This document shows positions 1 through 8,768 of a DNA stretch of 64,000 nt, in pieces. Numbering within the stretch: the first letter of the stretch is position 1; each line of letters starts with the position of its first letter. The translations under genes and the position numbers were made by a program. Source of the stretch: Lewinellaceae bacterium (GTDB lineage Bacteria; Bacteroidota; Bacteroidia; Chitinophagales; Saprospiraceae); contig JACJYP010000006.1 of assembly GCA_020636045.1 (NCBI GenBank), forward strand, positions 303,956-367,955, read 5' to 3'. Under the pieces are notes generated by a model. The model was not told the DNA's origin. It made no database searches and worked only from the letters and a program-made list of their open reading frames with translations.

Positions 1-192
1 GGACAGTCGCTCGCCGTGCATTTCGGCGACGGCGAACTGCATGCCCATGACCTGGCGGGAGGCCTGCAGGGAGCCGTGGTCAAAGACCCCGGTACGGATC
101 GCGTGATCTGGCAGGAGTACCTGGAACTGGTCGTAAAAAAAAGGGAAGGCTGGCAGGACCTCTATCGCGCCTGTAAAGAGCTGGAACCCTGA
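1..192 (+). CDS. 3' end of an unidentified gene (partial)
   Basis: An open frame enters from the left edge in frame 1 and ends with TGA at 190-192, giving the last 63 residues of a protein. It carries a Gly-rich stretch (HDLAGGLQGAVVKDPGTD) followed by an amphipathic helical tail rich in Trp, Lys and Glu. Codon use matches the neighbouring genes, so it is probably real. I do not recognise the family from this fragment, and no function is proposed. About 120 bp separate it from the next start, so it need not be co-transcribed with the thioredoxin-like gene downstream. Confidence 0.6.
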   Translation, partial: GQSLAVHFGDGELHAHDLAGGLQGAVVKDPGTDRVIWQEYLELVVKKREGWQDLYRACKELEP

Positions 193-311
193 TACGCCGG
201 GCAGTTGGAAAGGCCGTACAATGGCATCAAATGGTGATTTTTCCTTACCTTTCGCTGCTTTACCACCCAGGGCAATTTCTCCCCATGCGCTCCTTCCAAC
301 CCATTTTCAGT

Positions 312-1742
312 ATGAATCGATTGCGTATTTCAGGCTTCTGTCTGCTGTTGTTCTTTTGCTGTGATGCCAATGCCGCATTTATCTCCGGGATCTTTAAGAA
401 CAGCACCCCCGGCAGCGTCGTGCAGATATACGTTCCGCATTACTACGTCGACGGCCGCAACGATACTTACTGGGCCGAACTCGACGACCAGTTGCGCTTT
501 TCCATCGAAGCCGACATACCCGAACCGCAACTGGTTTTTTTATTTCACAACGACGAGCGGCTGCCCGTTTTTCTGGAACCTACGGATACGCTTTACGTCA
601 GCGCCGATGTGTTTCAGTTTCCCGTAAAGATATCTTTCAGCGGGCGGGCGGGCGCCAACAACCGGCTGCTGAAACAATACCACGAACAGTACCCGCCCGA
701 CTACGACGAACTGAACAATATCCGCTTCAAGATCGGGCAATGGTGGGGTGTGGTGGAGCACCTGATGAACGAGCGTATGGAATCGCTTTCGCCGTCCGAA
801 TTCAAAGACTTCATGGACCGGCGCCGGCTGGAGGCCTCTACCATGCTCGACGATTATACAATGAAAAACCCCGGCGCCGTGACACCTGCATTTTTCGAGT
901 GGATGGCTGCCGATATCACTTATTTCTGGGCATATCACCTGCTGTTCTACGGACAGGTGTATGGCAACCGGCATCAGATAGAGCCGTCGTTTTTCGATTT
1001 TTTATACGAAGCGCCGATCGTCAACGAAGCCATCGGCGACGAGTGGTACCGGCTTTTCCTGCAGGCATTCGTAGCGCGCCAGATGGCGAAAAACGAGCCC
1101 GGCAACCAGTATTTTGCCCGGCAATACAACCTGCTCGGAGAATTGCTCTCGGGCAAGTCGCTCGCTTTTTTTCGCTCCGAAGTGATCCGTTCTGCCCTTT
1201 CGGGCGATCGCTATCGCGAAATTTTGCCCTATTACACCAATTTTTTGCAGACAAATGAGTTTACAGCATACGACTCCAAGGTAACCGACCTGTATGAGAA
1301 GATCGCCAGGGTTTCGCCGGGCATCACCGCCCCGGCATTTACCGGGGAAGACCTGAACGGCAATATTTTTTCCCTGTCGCAGATGCGCGGGAAGGTCGTT
1401 TACCTGAACTTCTGGGCGAGTTGGTGCAGCGCCTGCCTGAAAAAGATCGAACTGTTCAACGATTATGCACCCGAACTGAACAGGCAGGGCATCGAGATCG
1501 TGAATATTTCCATCGACGAAAGCACTTCCGTCTGGCAAAATTCGGTGCTCGAAAGAAGCATCCAGGGGCGCAACCTGCTCGCTTCTTCGGGGCACGAGCG
1601 CAACATCGCTCAACTGTACGACGTAGAGGCCGTGCCGCAGTATTTTATCATTGGAAAGAACGGCGCCTTTGCCGAAAAAGCACCCTCCAATCAACCGGAA
1701 GACATCAAAATACAACTGCTTAATCTCAGCAAAACGCACTAA
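312..1742 (+). CDS. TlpA-like thiol:disulfide oxidoreductase, periplasmic
   Basis: Protein of about 476 residues from the ATG at 312; the frame is open from 231, but this start begins a clean signal peptide (MNRLRISGFCLLLFF, cleavage after ANA). The first ~340 residues are the helical N-terminal region seen in many Bacteroidota TlpA/ResA-type proteins. The last ~130 form a redoxin domain with the WASWCSACLKK active site, cysteines near residues 372 and 375, and a VPQYFI cis-Pro region. The family reduces or isomerises periplasmic disulfides, often in cytochrome maturation or cell-envelope redox control; the partner here is unknown. It ends 5 bp before the next gene and is probably co-transcribed with it. 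Confidence 0.85.
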   Translation: MNRLRISGFCLLLFFCCDANAAFISGIFKNSTPGSVVQIYVPHYYVDGRNDTYWAELDDQLRFSIEADIPEPQLVFLFHNDERLPVFLEPTDTLYVSADVFQFPVKISFSGRAGANNRLLKQYHEQYPPDYDELNNIRFKIGQWWGVVEHLMNERMESLSPSEFKDFMDRRRLEASTMLDDYTMKNPGAVTPAFFEWMAADITYFWAYHLLFYGQVYGNRHQIEPSFFDFLYEAPIVNEAIGDEWYRLFLQAFVARQMAKNEPGNQYFARQYNLLGELLSGKSLAFFRSEVIRSALSGDRYREILPYYTNFLQTNEFTAYDSKVTDLYEKIARVSPGITAPAFTGEDLNGNIFSLSQMRGKVVYLNFWASWCSACLKKIELFNDYAPELNRQGIEIVNISIDESTSVWQNSVLERSIQGRNLLASSGHERNIAQLYDVEAVPQYFIIGKNGAFAEKAPSNQPEDIKIQLLNLSKTH

Positions 1743-1747
1743 AACCG

Positions 1748-2497
1748 ATGTACAGAATCATCCCATGCCTGCTGCTGCTGGCGTCGGTCGCACAAGCCCA
1801 ACCCGACAGTTCGGGCGTGTGGACGCTGGTGGAGCAAATGCCTTTTTTTCAGGGCTGCGAGCACCTGTTGCCCACCGATCCTGCCAAGCGCAGTTGCAGT
1901 GAAAAAGCGCTTGCCGCATTTATTTCTTCCAAACTGACATATCCCGATTCGGCCGCCGCCCGCCGCCTCGAAGGCATGGTGGTGGTCAGTTTTGTGGTCG
2001 ATGAAGAGGGTAACCCCGGCGATGTGCGCATCGTGCGCGACATCGGCGCTGGCTGCGGAGCGGCGGCCAGGGCCGTTGTGGATGCCATGCCCAAATGGGA
2101 ACCCGCCATGCATGAAGGCCGCAAAGTGCCGGTACGGCTGAACCTGCCTATCCTGTTCTCCTTCAAACGCGGGGTAACGGACGAAAGCGAACAGTTTACC
2201 GTCCACTGGGGAACCCTGAACGCCGAAGCGGTCACGGCGGCGGAATTGAAGCAACACCTCGATGAAGCCATTCTCGTACGCGACCCTTTTGGCAACCTGG
2301 TGGATATCCGGGATGTCGAGTTTATGTTTGAAAAAGGCAAAAAGAGCAGTTCCGCCAAGGCTAGCGGTAATATGCCGGACAAGAAAATGCGAAAAGTTGC
2401 CGAGCAGGTCTCGGCAGGCGGTACATTTACAGTCGCCGCCGGGATTCAGTACGGCAACGCCTCCTTGCTGGTGACCCGGAGCTACGAGATAAAATGA
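1748..2497 (+). CDS. TonB C-terminal-domain secreted protein
   Basis: 249 residues with a short signal peptide (MYRIIPCLLLLASVAQA). Residues ~50-140 match the TonB_C fold common in Bacteroidota: YPDSAAARRLEGMVVVSFVVDEEG, split here by the usual LEGMVVVSFVVDEEG core, then a VRIVRDIGAGCG turn and a PVRLNLPILF strand. The remaining C-terminal ~100 residues are not recognised. There is no N-terminal transmembrane anchor or Pro-rich spacer, so it is not a classic energy-transducing TonB; it more likely acts as a soluble periplasmic module. The stop overlaps the next gene by ATGA, indicating translational coupling with GGGP synthase. Confidence 0.75.
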   Translation: MYRIIPCLLLLASVAQAQPDSSGVWTLVEQMPFFQGCEHLLPTDPAKRSCSEKALAAFISSKLTYPDSAAARRLEGMVVVSFVVDEEGNPGDVRIVRDIGAGCGAAARAVVDAMPKWEPAMHEGRKVPVRLNLPILFSFKRGVTDESEQFTVHWGTLNAEAVTAAELKQHLDEAILVRDPFGNLVDIRDVEFMFEKGKKSSSAKASGNMPDKKMRKVAEQVSAGGTFTVAAGIQYGNASLLVTRSYEIK

Positions 2498-3252
2498 TCA
2501 ACGACAACGGCATATACAAAGGGCTGCTCGAAGCCAGGCAACGCGGCGAAAAGCGCCTGGCGGTCCTCTTCGACCCCGACAGGCTTCGCCTGAAGCGGAT
2601 GGAACAGACCCTCGAGCTCGCCATCCGCAACGGCGTTGACTACTTTTTTATCGGCGGCAGCCTCGTGGTCAATAATATGCTCGACAGCCTGCTGGCGCAG
2701 ATACGCCAGCAATGCCCGATCCCGCTGATCCTGTTCCCCGGCAACTCGTTTCAACTGAGTTACCGTGCCGACGGCATCCTCTATCTGTCGCTCATCAGCG
2801 GCCGCAATCCCGAACTGCTGATCGGCCAGCACGTCATTTCCGCGCCATTTCTGCGCATGTCGCCGCTCGAGATCATCAGCACCGGGTACATGCTGATCGA
2901 CGGCGGGGTACAGACTTCCGTGCAATACATGTCCAACACGTACCCCATTCCGGCGCACAAAGACGATATTGCTGTTTGTACCGCCCTTGCGGGCGAAATG
3001 CTGGGCCTGAAAACCATCTATCTGGAAGCGGGCTCCGGCGCCAGGATACCCGTACGGGAGGACATGATCGAAGCCGTGCGCGGCGCCGTCAGCGTGCCGC
3101 TGATCGTGGGCGGCGGTATCCGCACGCCGGAGAAAGTGGCCGCCAACCTGAAAGCCGGCGCCGACATGGTGGTGGTGGGTAACGCCATCGAGCAGGAGCC
3201 TGCGCTGATCGGCGAGATGATGGCGGCGGTAAAAGAATTTCAACCCGCATGA
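2494..3252 (+). CDS. geranylgeranylglyceryl/heptaprenylglyceryl phosphate synthase
   Basis: A 252-residue (beta/alpha)8 protein of the PcrB/GGGP synthase family, which joins a polyprenyl diphosphate to sn-glycerol-1-phosphate by an ether bond. Visible signatures are VLFDPDR near residue 24, the FIGGSLV segment, LILFPGN, the YLEAGSG segment with catalytic-type Glu, and the phosphate-binding LIVGGGIRTPE and VVVGNAIE loops. Length is normal for the group II enzymes described from Bacteroidota such as Flavobacterium. The ATG overlaps the stop of the TonB_C gene by 4 bp. The lipid made in this organism is not deducible from sequence alone. Confidence 0.93.
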   Translation: MINDNGIYKGLLEARQRGEKRLAVLFDPDRLRLKRMEQTLELAIRNGVDYFFIGGSLVVNNMLDSLLAQIRQQCPIPLILFPGNSFQLSYRADGILYLSLISGRNPELLIGQHVISAPFLRMSPLEIISTGYMLIDGGVQTSVQYMSNTYPIPAHKDDIAVCTALAGEMLGLKTIYLEAGSGARIPVREDMIEAVRGAVSVPLIVGGGIRTPEKVAANLKAGADMVVVGNAIEQEPALIGEMMAAVKEFQPA

Positions 3253-3331
3253 GGAACGATTTTGCCCCGATCCGGGGTTTGGGGCTGCAAAAGTTGCCCA
3301 AATCTTTCAACAGAACACATAAGAGCGAATT

Positions 3332-4297
3332 TTGAGCAAACCAATATTGATCAGCGGTACCGTAGTCAAATCCACCGGGAGCTGGTATAATGTACGCACC
3401 GACGATACCCGTAAGGTGTTGCAATGCCGGATTGTCGGCAAATTCCGCCTGGAAGACGTGCCGATGACCAACCCCGTTGCCGTCGGCGACCGGGTGGAAG
3501 TGCAGCCCGAAGGCGAGGACCGGGGGCTCATCAAAAAAATATTGCCCCGCGAGAACTACGTTGTGCGGCAATCGCCGCGGCGGAAACACGACCTGCACCT
3601 GCTGGCGGCCAATATCGATCAGGCGGTGCTGATCACCACCATCGTGCAACCCGATCTGAAGCCGGGATTCATCGACCGTTTTCTTGTGATGACCGAGCGC
3701 GACGAGATCCCGGTGACCATTGTGTTCAACAAGGCGGACGTGTATGCTACGGAGGACCTGGAGCGCTTTCTCGAAATGAAAGACATCTACGGCAAGATCG
3801 GCTACGGCATTTTGCTGAGCTCCGTGCCGGAAAAAAGCGGCCTGGAAGCCTTCAGGGAGATCCTGAAAGACAAAACCACCCTGATGAGCGGGCAATCGGG
3901 CGTGGGAAAAAGCAGCCTGGTGAATGCCATACAGCCGCAACTCGAACTGCGTACCGGCGAGATCAGCGATTATTCGGGTAAAGGGCAACACACGACCACT
4001 TTTGCCGAAATGCTCGAACTCGATTTCGGCGGGTATATCATCGACACGCCGGGGATCAAGACCCTGGGGTTCAATGACAGGGACAAAGCCAATATCGCTC
4101 ACAGTTTTCGCGAGTTTTTTGCCCTGTCGTCGGAATGCCGTTTCGGCGGCGCCTGCCTGCATCGCGACGAACCCGGTTGCGCCGTACACGAAGCCCTGCG
4201 CCGGGGAGAAGTGAGCGAATTGCGCTATTCCAATTACCTGGCCTTGCTGGCAGAAGTGGAAGACCAGAATTACTGGGAACGGCGCCGTGATTTTTGA
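3332..4297 (+). CDS. rsgA: small ribosomal subunit biogenesis GTPase RsgA
   Basis: A 321-residue circularly permuted GTPase that acts in late 30S subunit maturation. An OB-fold occupies residues ~5-75 (SGTVVKSTGSWYNV), followed by the permuted G motifs: NKAD at 133-136 (G4), GQSGVGKSS at 187-195 (G1), TTTF (G2) near 221, and DTPG at 238-241 (G3). The C-terminal zinc site is complete: Cys269, Cys275, His277, Cys283. Translation appears to start at TTG 3332, since this gives the conserved N-terminus MSKP and no upstream ATG fits. It lies 79 bp after the GGGP synthase stop. Confidence 0.96.
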   Translation: MSKPILISGTVVKSTGSWYNVRTDDTRKVLQCRIVGKFRLEDVPMTNPVAVGDRVEVQPEGEDRGLIKKILPRENYVVRQSPRRKHDLHLLAANIDQAVLITTIVQPDLKPGFIDRFLVMTERDEIPVTIVFNKADVYATEDLERFLEMKDIYGKIGYGILLSSVPEKSGLEAFREILKDKTTLMSGQSGVGKSSLVNAIQPQLELRTGEISDYSGKGQHTTTFAEMLELDFGGYIIDTPGIKTLGFNDRDKANIAHSFREFFALSSECRFGGACLHRDEPGCAVHEALRRGEVSELRYSNYLALLAEVEDQNYWERRRDF

Positions 4298-4421
4298 TCC
4301 CGGCAGCCTAATACGGTGAAAATCGCCCTGTAACAATATTGTTATGTAGTCGAATGCCGGATTCTTAAGATTAAATAATACAACATCTTTACCCGACTTC
4401 CGTTATTTTGCCAACTTTGCT

Positions 4422-4461
4422 CCTCTTTTTTATGCGCGGAAAAAGAGGGGCTTATTTTTTT
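4422..4461 (+). terminator. intrinsic terminator-like hairpin
   Basis: A 9-bp stem (CCTCTTTTT at 4422-4430 with AAAAAGAGG at 4440-4448) is followed by a GGCTTATTTTTTT tract. It lies 125 nt after rsgA and 40 nt before the DUF6089 gene, so it could end rsgA transcription or sit in the leader of the next gene. Confidence 0.5.
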
Positions 4462-4499
4462 CAGTATTTATCCATGATCAAAATCCGGTTACACCTTCG

Positions 4500-5204
4500 A
4501 TGAAAAAACTTCTGTTTTTATTGCCACTGCTTTGCTCTTTGAGCGCTGTATCCGCCCAGCGGAATTCTTATTTTGAAGCAGGTTTTCTCTTCGGACTCAC
4601 CAACTATTCCGGTGATATAGCAGAATCCTCGATCGAGATTTCCGAAACACAGCCCGGTTACGGCATTTATTTTCGCTATCACTTCTCCAAGAACGTTTCC
4701 GTGAAAGCGCACGTCTATTCTGGATCAATCTCCGGTGACGATGCCAACTCCAAGAATCTGCAAATGCGGAAACTGCGTTTTTCCACGTCTATTGTGGAAT
4801 TCGGCGCCGTTGCGGAGTGGAAATTCTTCGGCCAGGAGCGTTATTCGAGCACGGGCATCCACAATTTCTTCGTCACTCCTTATGCATTTCTCGGACTGGG
4901 GCTTTCCTATACCGACCCCAAAGCGGAATACTACGGCGACCCGAAGGAATCGGAAAAGTACCTCCGGACCCCTCTTCCCGAGGAGGGTCTTAATAAGACT
5001 TTCCTGCTGGCGCCGATGGGCATCGGCCTGCGTGCCGATGTGCTCGATCGACTGGTTGTAGGGATTGAAGGCGGCTGGCGGCCGGTGTTTTCCGACGATC
5101 TCGACGGTATTCGCGTCAATGGAAACCCCGGCAAGGGCGACTGGTACTATTTCGCCGGTCTCACCGTCTCATTTATTCTGAGTGATCCGAAACGCCGCCA
5201 GTAG
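4500..5204 (+). CDS. DUF6089-like outer-membrane beta-barrel protein
   Basis: 234 residues with a signal peptide (MKKLLFLLPLLCSLSAVSAQ). The mature part is made of alternating hydrophobic/polar strands typical of an eight-stranded outer-membrane barrel. It opens with the SYFEAGFLFGLTNYSGDI segment that characterises the DUF6089 family of Bacteroidota and ends on a strand with aromatic residues (WYYFAGLTVSFIL). The family is widespread in the phylum, usually chromosomal and single; its biochemical role is not established. It is flanked by hairpins on both sides and is probably monocistronic. Confidence 0.75.
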   Translation: MKKLLFLLPLLCSLSAVSAQRNSYFEAGFLFGLTNYSGDIAESSIEISETQPGYGIYFRYHFSKNVSVKAHVYSGSISGDDANSKNLQMRKLRFSTSIVEFGAVAEWKFFGQERYSSTGIHNFFVTPYAFLGLGLSYTDPKAEYYGDPKESEKYLRTPLPEEGLNKTFLLAPMGIGLRADVLDRLVVGIEGGWRPVFSDDLDGIRVNGNPGKGDWYYFAGLTVSFILSDPKRRQ

Positions 5205-5252
5205 CAAGAGCGCATTTCCCGCCGGCTTCCGCGAATTTTTTAATGGCCGATA

Positions 5253-5315
5253 ACGCCGGCCTTCCGACTGTGGATGGTTTTTTACCTTTGGCCCTCCCGT
5301 ACGGAAGGCCGGCGT
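5253..5315. promoter_or_regulatory. perfect 14-bp inverted repeat bracketing a TACCTTTG element
   Basis: The arms ACGCCGGCCTTCCG (5253-5266) and CGGAAGGCCGGCGT (5302-5315) are exact inverse complements 35 nt apart. The loop contains TACCTTTG at 5283-5290, a match to the Bacteroidota -7 element TAnnTTTG; no clear -33 TTTG is seen. It stands 100 bp upstream of the symporter gene. It could be an operator pair, a terminator for the upstream gene, or a REP-like hairpin. Confidence 0.4.
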
Positions 5316-5413
5316 ATTCATTTGTCGCTGCCCCTGCCGGACAGATCAGACGAGTCCTTTTGTAACTTTTTGATTACGAACTACCTGGGCGAATATAAGC
5401 CCGCCATTGGCTT

Positions 5414-6856
5414 ATGCAGAACGGAACCTTGCTTGTATTTATCGGACTGTATTTACTGGGTACGCTGGCAATAGGCTGGTGGGCTTCGAGGCGGGTGAAG
5501 ACAACGGCCGATTTTGTCGTTGCAGGTAAAAAACTGCCGCTTTTCATGGCGTCCTGTGCTTTATTTGCCACCTGGTTCGGTTCCGAAACGGTGATGGGCG
5601 CCTCATCTGAATTTGCGCAACACGGCCTGCTGGGTGTCATTGAAGATCCTTTTGGCGCTTCCCTCTGCCTGTTACTTGTCGGTTTGCTGATCGCGCGCCC
5701 TTTGTACAACCTCAACCTGTTCACTTTCAACGACTTTTTCAGGATCAGGTTCAACAGGGCCGCCGAAGTCACGTCTGCGGTGTTCATGGTGCCCTCGTAT
5801 TTCAGTTGGATTGCGGCGCAACTGGTCGCGCTGGCGATCATCCTGCAGGCGATCTGCGGGCTGGACCGCGAATGGGGCGTATTGCTGTGCACATCTATGG
5901 TGCTGATCTACACTTATATAGGCGGGATGTGGTCGGTCACGATCACCGATTTCGTGCAGACGATCGCGATCGTGATCGGCTTGCTCGCCCTCGCGATCGA
6001 TATGTTGTGGCAGGTCGGCGGCCCGGCGAAAGTCGTTGCCGCTGCGCCGGAGGGTTTCTTTCAGTTTTTTCCGGAGGGCAAGCCCGTCGAAATGATCCAC
6101 TGGCTGGCGGCGTGGATGACCATAGGCCTGGGGAGTATTCCGCAACAGGATGTTTTTCAGCGGGTGATGGCGGCCAAAAGTGAACGCACGTCTATTCTGG
6201 CCTGCTACACTTCTTCACTGATGTACCTCTCTATCGCATTTCTGCCGCTGATCATCGCATTTTGCGGCCGCATGTTATATCCCGAACTGGTGGAGAGCGA
6301 CGCGCAGATGATGATCCCCGCCATGGTGCTTCAGCACGGCAGCATCGGGATGCAGATACTGTTTTTCGGGGCGTTACTTTCGGCGATCCTGAGCACCTGC
6401 AGCGGCGCCATGCTGGCGCCGGCCACGGTAGTAGGCGAAAACCTGGTGCGTCCCATGTTCAAATCGCTCACCGATGAACAGTTGCTGCGCATCATGCGCT
6501 GGTCGGTGGTAGCGGTGGCCATTGTGACCGGCGCGATGGCCCTGATGCGCAACAATATTTACGAACTCGTCGGCGAATCATCCGCCCTGAGCCTGGTGTC
6601 GCTGTTCACTCCGCTGATCGCCGGGCTCTACTGGCGCCGGGCATCGGCGACCGGCGCCATCGTTTCCATGATCTCCGGCATGGGAGTCTGGCTGCTCACG
6701 CTGGTGCTGCTACCGGAAGAACCGGCAGAAGATGCTTCCATCTGGCTGCACATCCCGCCGATGCTGTATGGCTTCGCCGCCGGCATTGCCGGCATGGCAG
6801 TGGGCAGCTGGTGGCGTCCCAATCGCACGACGGATGCTGTGGCTTCGGATATGTAA
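5414..6856 (+). CDS. sodium:solute symporter (SSS family)
   Basis: A 480-residue integral membrane protein with about 12-13 hydrophobic helices, the usual length and LeuT-type layout of the SSS family. Signatures include GWWASRRVKTTADFVVAGK after TM1, the AxxFATWFGSETVMGASSEFAQ region of TM2 (broken here as ATWFGSETVMG), YTYIGGMWSVTITDFVQ in TM5/6, and GSIPQQDVFQRVMAAKS. These resemble the PutP/PanF/Na+-proline-type branch. The substrate cannot be read from the sequence. It is preceded by the inverted-repeat/promoter structure and followed after 64 bp by a small membrane protein gene. Confidence 0.88.
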   Translation: MQNGTLLVFIGLYLLGTLAIGWWASRRVKTTADFVVAGKKLPLFMASCALFATWFGSETVMGASSEFAQHGLLGVIEDPFGASLCLLLVGLLIARPLYNLNLFTFNDFFRIRFNRAAEVTSAVFMVPSYFSWIAAQLVALAIILQAICGLDREWGVLLCTSMVLIYTYIGGMWSVTITDFVQTIAIVIGLLALAIDMLWQVGGPAKVVAAAPEGFFQFFPEGKPVEMIHWLAAWMTIGLGSIPQQDVFQRVMAAKSERTSILACYTSSLMYLSIAFLPLIIAFCGRMLYPELVESDAQMMIPAMVLQHGSIGMQILFFGALLSAILSTCSGAMLAPATVVGENLVRPMFKSLTDEQLLRIMRWSVVAVAIVTGAMALMRNNIYELVGESSALSLVSLFTPLIAGLYWRRASATGAIVSMISGMGVWLLTLVLLPEEPAEDASIWLHIPPMLYGFAAGIAGMAVGSWWRPNRTTDAVASDM

Positions 6857-6920
6857 AAAGTCGAACTTTCGCAAAAACACCGATAACCGGGTTCCTTCAT
6901 TCCTTTTAGAATACGCTAAT

Positions 6921-7391
6921 ATGGCCAAACGTCAGACATTGCTCGTACTGCTCGAACTGCTGTGGTGGACGGTGACCGTCATCGTGGTGGTGGCAAGTCA
7001 GTATCCTATTCACAAGGCCATGCACGTATGGCCGTACGAGGTGTGGAACATCGTCTTTATCGTGGTGTTGATCACGCTGGCGAGGTACACCTTTTTGCTA
7101 AAGCATACCTTTCTGGCCCGGCAGCAAGTGATCAAGACGGTGCTGATCCTGCTGATGTTTCCGCTGATATTTATACTGATCGACGGCCTGAACGATTTTC
7201 TGACTTTTATCGAGGAAAAAACCTGGGACCCGCTCACCGGCCACTTGCCTGCCGCCGACAAGAAGTCGATCGAGCAATATATCTGGGCCGAGATGTTGTT
7301 TTTCGGCGCCGGCAGCATTATTTCCGTGCCTGTATTTGCGGCGCGGCTGCTGTTATCGATCTGGCGCACGCACAACCGGGGCACCGTGTGA
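6921..7391 (+). CDS. small four-helix inner-membrane protein, unknown function
   Basis: 156 residues from the ATG at 6921 (MAKRQTLLVLLELLWWTVTV); a longer open frame reaches back into the symporter gene but shares none of its reading. Hydrophobic segments lie at about residues 7-27, 40-60, 72-92 and 128-148, with an acidic loop (IEEKTWDPLTG) between the third and fourth. No family is recognised. It follows the symporter by 64 bp on the same strand and ends at the strong hairpin at 7413-7450, so the two may form one transcript. Confidence 0.7.
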   Translation: MAKRQTLLVLLELLWWTVTVIVVVASQYPIHKAMHVWPYEVWNIVFIVVLITLARYTFLLKHTFLARQQVIKTVLILLMFPLIFILIDGLNDFLTFIEEKTWDPLTGHLPAADKKSIEQYIWAEMLFFGAGSIISVPVFAARLLLSIWRTHNRGTV

Positions 7392-7412
7392 TACATTAGG
7401 GTGACAAAAAGA

Positions 7413-7450
7413 AAACAGCCCTTCCGGAAATGCATCCGGAAGGGCTGTTT
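7413..7450. terminator. bidirectional intrinsic terminator
   Basis: A perfect 16-bp stem (7413-7428 with 7435-7450, arms starting AAACAGCCCTTCCGGA) with a 6-nt loop has A-rich sequence on one side and T-rich sequence on the other. It lies exactly between the convergent genes ending at 7391 (+) and 7473 (-) and can serve both. Confidence 0.9.
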
Positions 7451-7472
7451 CATATCGGTTCGGCAAATTGCC

Positions 7473-8135
7473 TTATTTCATTTTGGCCAGGTCTGCAGAA
7501 GCGTCCTGCTGCGGCAGCGTGCGGCTTACCCATTCGATCTGGTCCGGGTTGCCCGGCGTAACGAGGTCGAGGGTCTGCATGTCGGTCAGGGTCAGGCCCG
7601 TTACTTTGTTGTCTTTGGCGCCGCTCTGACGGTAGTCGTTGGCCCAGTTTACTTTGAATTCTTTCACGTCGGCATTCAGGTGCTCGTCAATCGTAGCCAC
7701 CGTGATTGCGTTCGGCGTAGCACCGGCGATGAAGTGCGTGCCGATGTAGTTGCCTTTCTTGTCGAATACAGAGATGCTGTAGGTTTTGGTGCCACGGCTG
7801 AATCCGCGAGCGATATTGTACAGAACGGCGATATTGTCTTCCGTTTCAAATTTGGCTACCGGCTCCGGGTAAACCGGCATGCTGCTGAATTCGGCGCTGC
7901 GCTCGAGTTCGGGCAGGAACTGGTAGAATTCCCAGCCGAGGCGCGTTGCTTTGGCAGCGGTGCGGTTTTCAAGTTGGCCCTGCAATTCCTGTGCATTGAA
8001 GGTGTACGGCAGCGTAACAGTCGGGAACTGACCCAGAAAATCCTGGAACGATACCGTATCTTGAGCAGTTGCGTTGAAAGCGAAGAGGCTTGCAAGCGCG
8101 ATCAGGATGGTCGGAATTACGGTGGTCTTTTTCAT
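7473..8135 (-). CDS. secreted protein of unknown function
   Basis: 220 residues with a signal peptide (MKKTTVIPTILIALASLFAF, cleavage near NATAQ). The mature protein is soluble, begins with DTVSFQDFLGQFPTVTLPY, and is rich in beta-strand-like segments (TYSISVFDKKGNYIGTHFI). I recognise no catalytic motif or known domain. It is convergent with the membrane protein gene and shares its terminator. The 600-bp upstream gap suggests its own promoter, but no clear TAnnTTTG element was located close to the start. Confidence 0.75.
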   Translation of the reverse strand: MKKTTVIPTILIALASLFAFNATAQDTVSFQDFLGQFPTVTLPYTFNAQELQGQLENRTAAKATRLGWEFYQFLPELERSAEFSSMPVYPEPVAKFETEDNIAVLYNIARGFSRGTKTYSISVFDKKGNYIGTHFIAGATPNAITVATIDEHLNADVKEFKVNWANDYRQSGAKDNKVTGLTLTDMQTLDLVTPGNPDQIEWVSRTLPQQDASADLAKMK

Positions 8136-8768
8136 GTCGAACTCGGTTTTGGTTGTTGAGATGTTGGTGATGGTTTCTGATTAAACGGCGCTTCTCGTTA
8201 TTTTTCGGCACCGATGACAGGGTATAGTCAAATGGGATGCCAAAAAATTTTGCGCACGGGGATTTTTTTCAAAAAACTTTCCTGAAAGGCCGATTTTAGA
8301 CTTTCAAGGGTAGAAAAGTCACGTTAAAATATATACGATCGCGCAAAAGGGCCCGGATTTCAAGGAACGTTAAAAAATGAACTTTTAGCAAAAAAACGGT
8401 AGATGTCGCCAGAATGCGGCGGTCGAAACACCTACAGCGGCGCCAGGTTCGAGACGGCAGGAAATAAAAGGGATTGGGAAAAAATGACAGGAAGACCGGA
8501 AAAGGCGGACAAAACGGCCCCGGGAGAGGCCTGAGATGAGAAGGCAGCAGAAAAGGCTTCCGTTGCCGGCAATAACACTGGTTTTTTCATGGTTTAGTCT
8601 TTTTGAGATTCCGGCGGTAAAGTTGCAGGCTTTTGCTTCTGGCAACTGTTAAAATCACATAGTAAAAATGTACTATTTTGGCCGGCTCTTTTCCGGCACT
8701 GCCGGTCATCCCGACCCCCTGCAAACCCATCTGAACATCCTTGCCGGTTACTGTCTTCATTTTCTCGC
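8136..8768. other. long intergenic region between divergent genes
   Basis: This 633-bp stretch is more AT-rich than its surroundings in its first half (8220-8400) and carries no convincing gene. A 52-codon open frame on the minus strand (8432-8590) has low-complexity composition and was not accepted. No tRNA, repeat copy or clear terminator was found. It probably holds the promoters of the flanking divergent genes. Confidence 0.5.

Noticed and set aside
8432..8590. 52-codon minus-strand frame beginning MKKPVLLPATEAF
   Set aside because: Low-complexity composition with no family, no convincing promoter and no conserved feature; probably chance.
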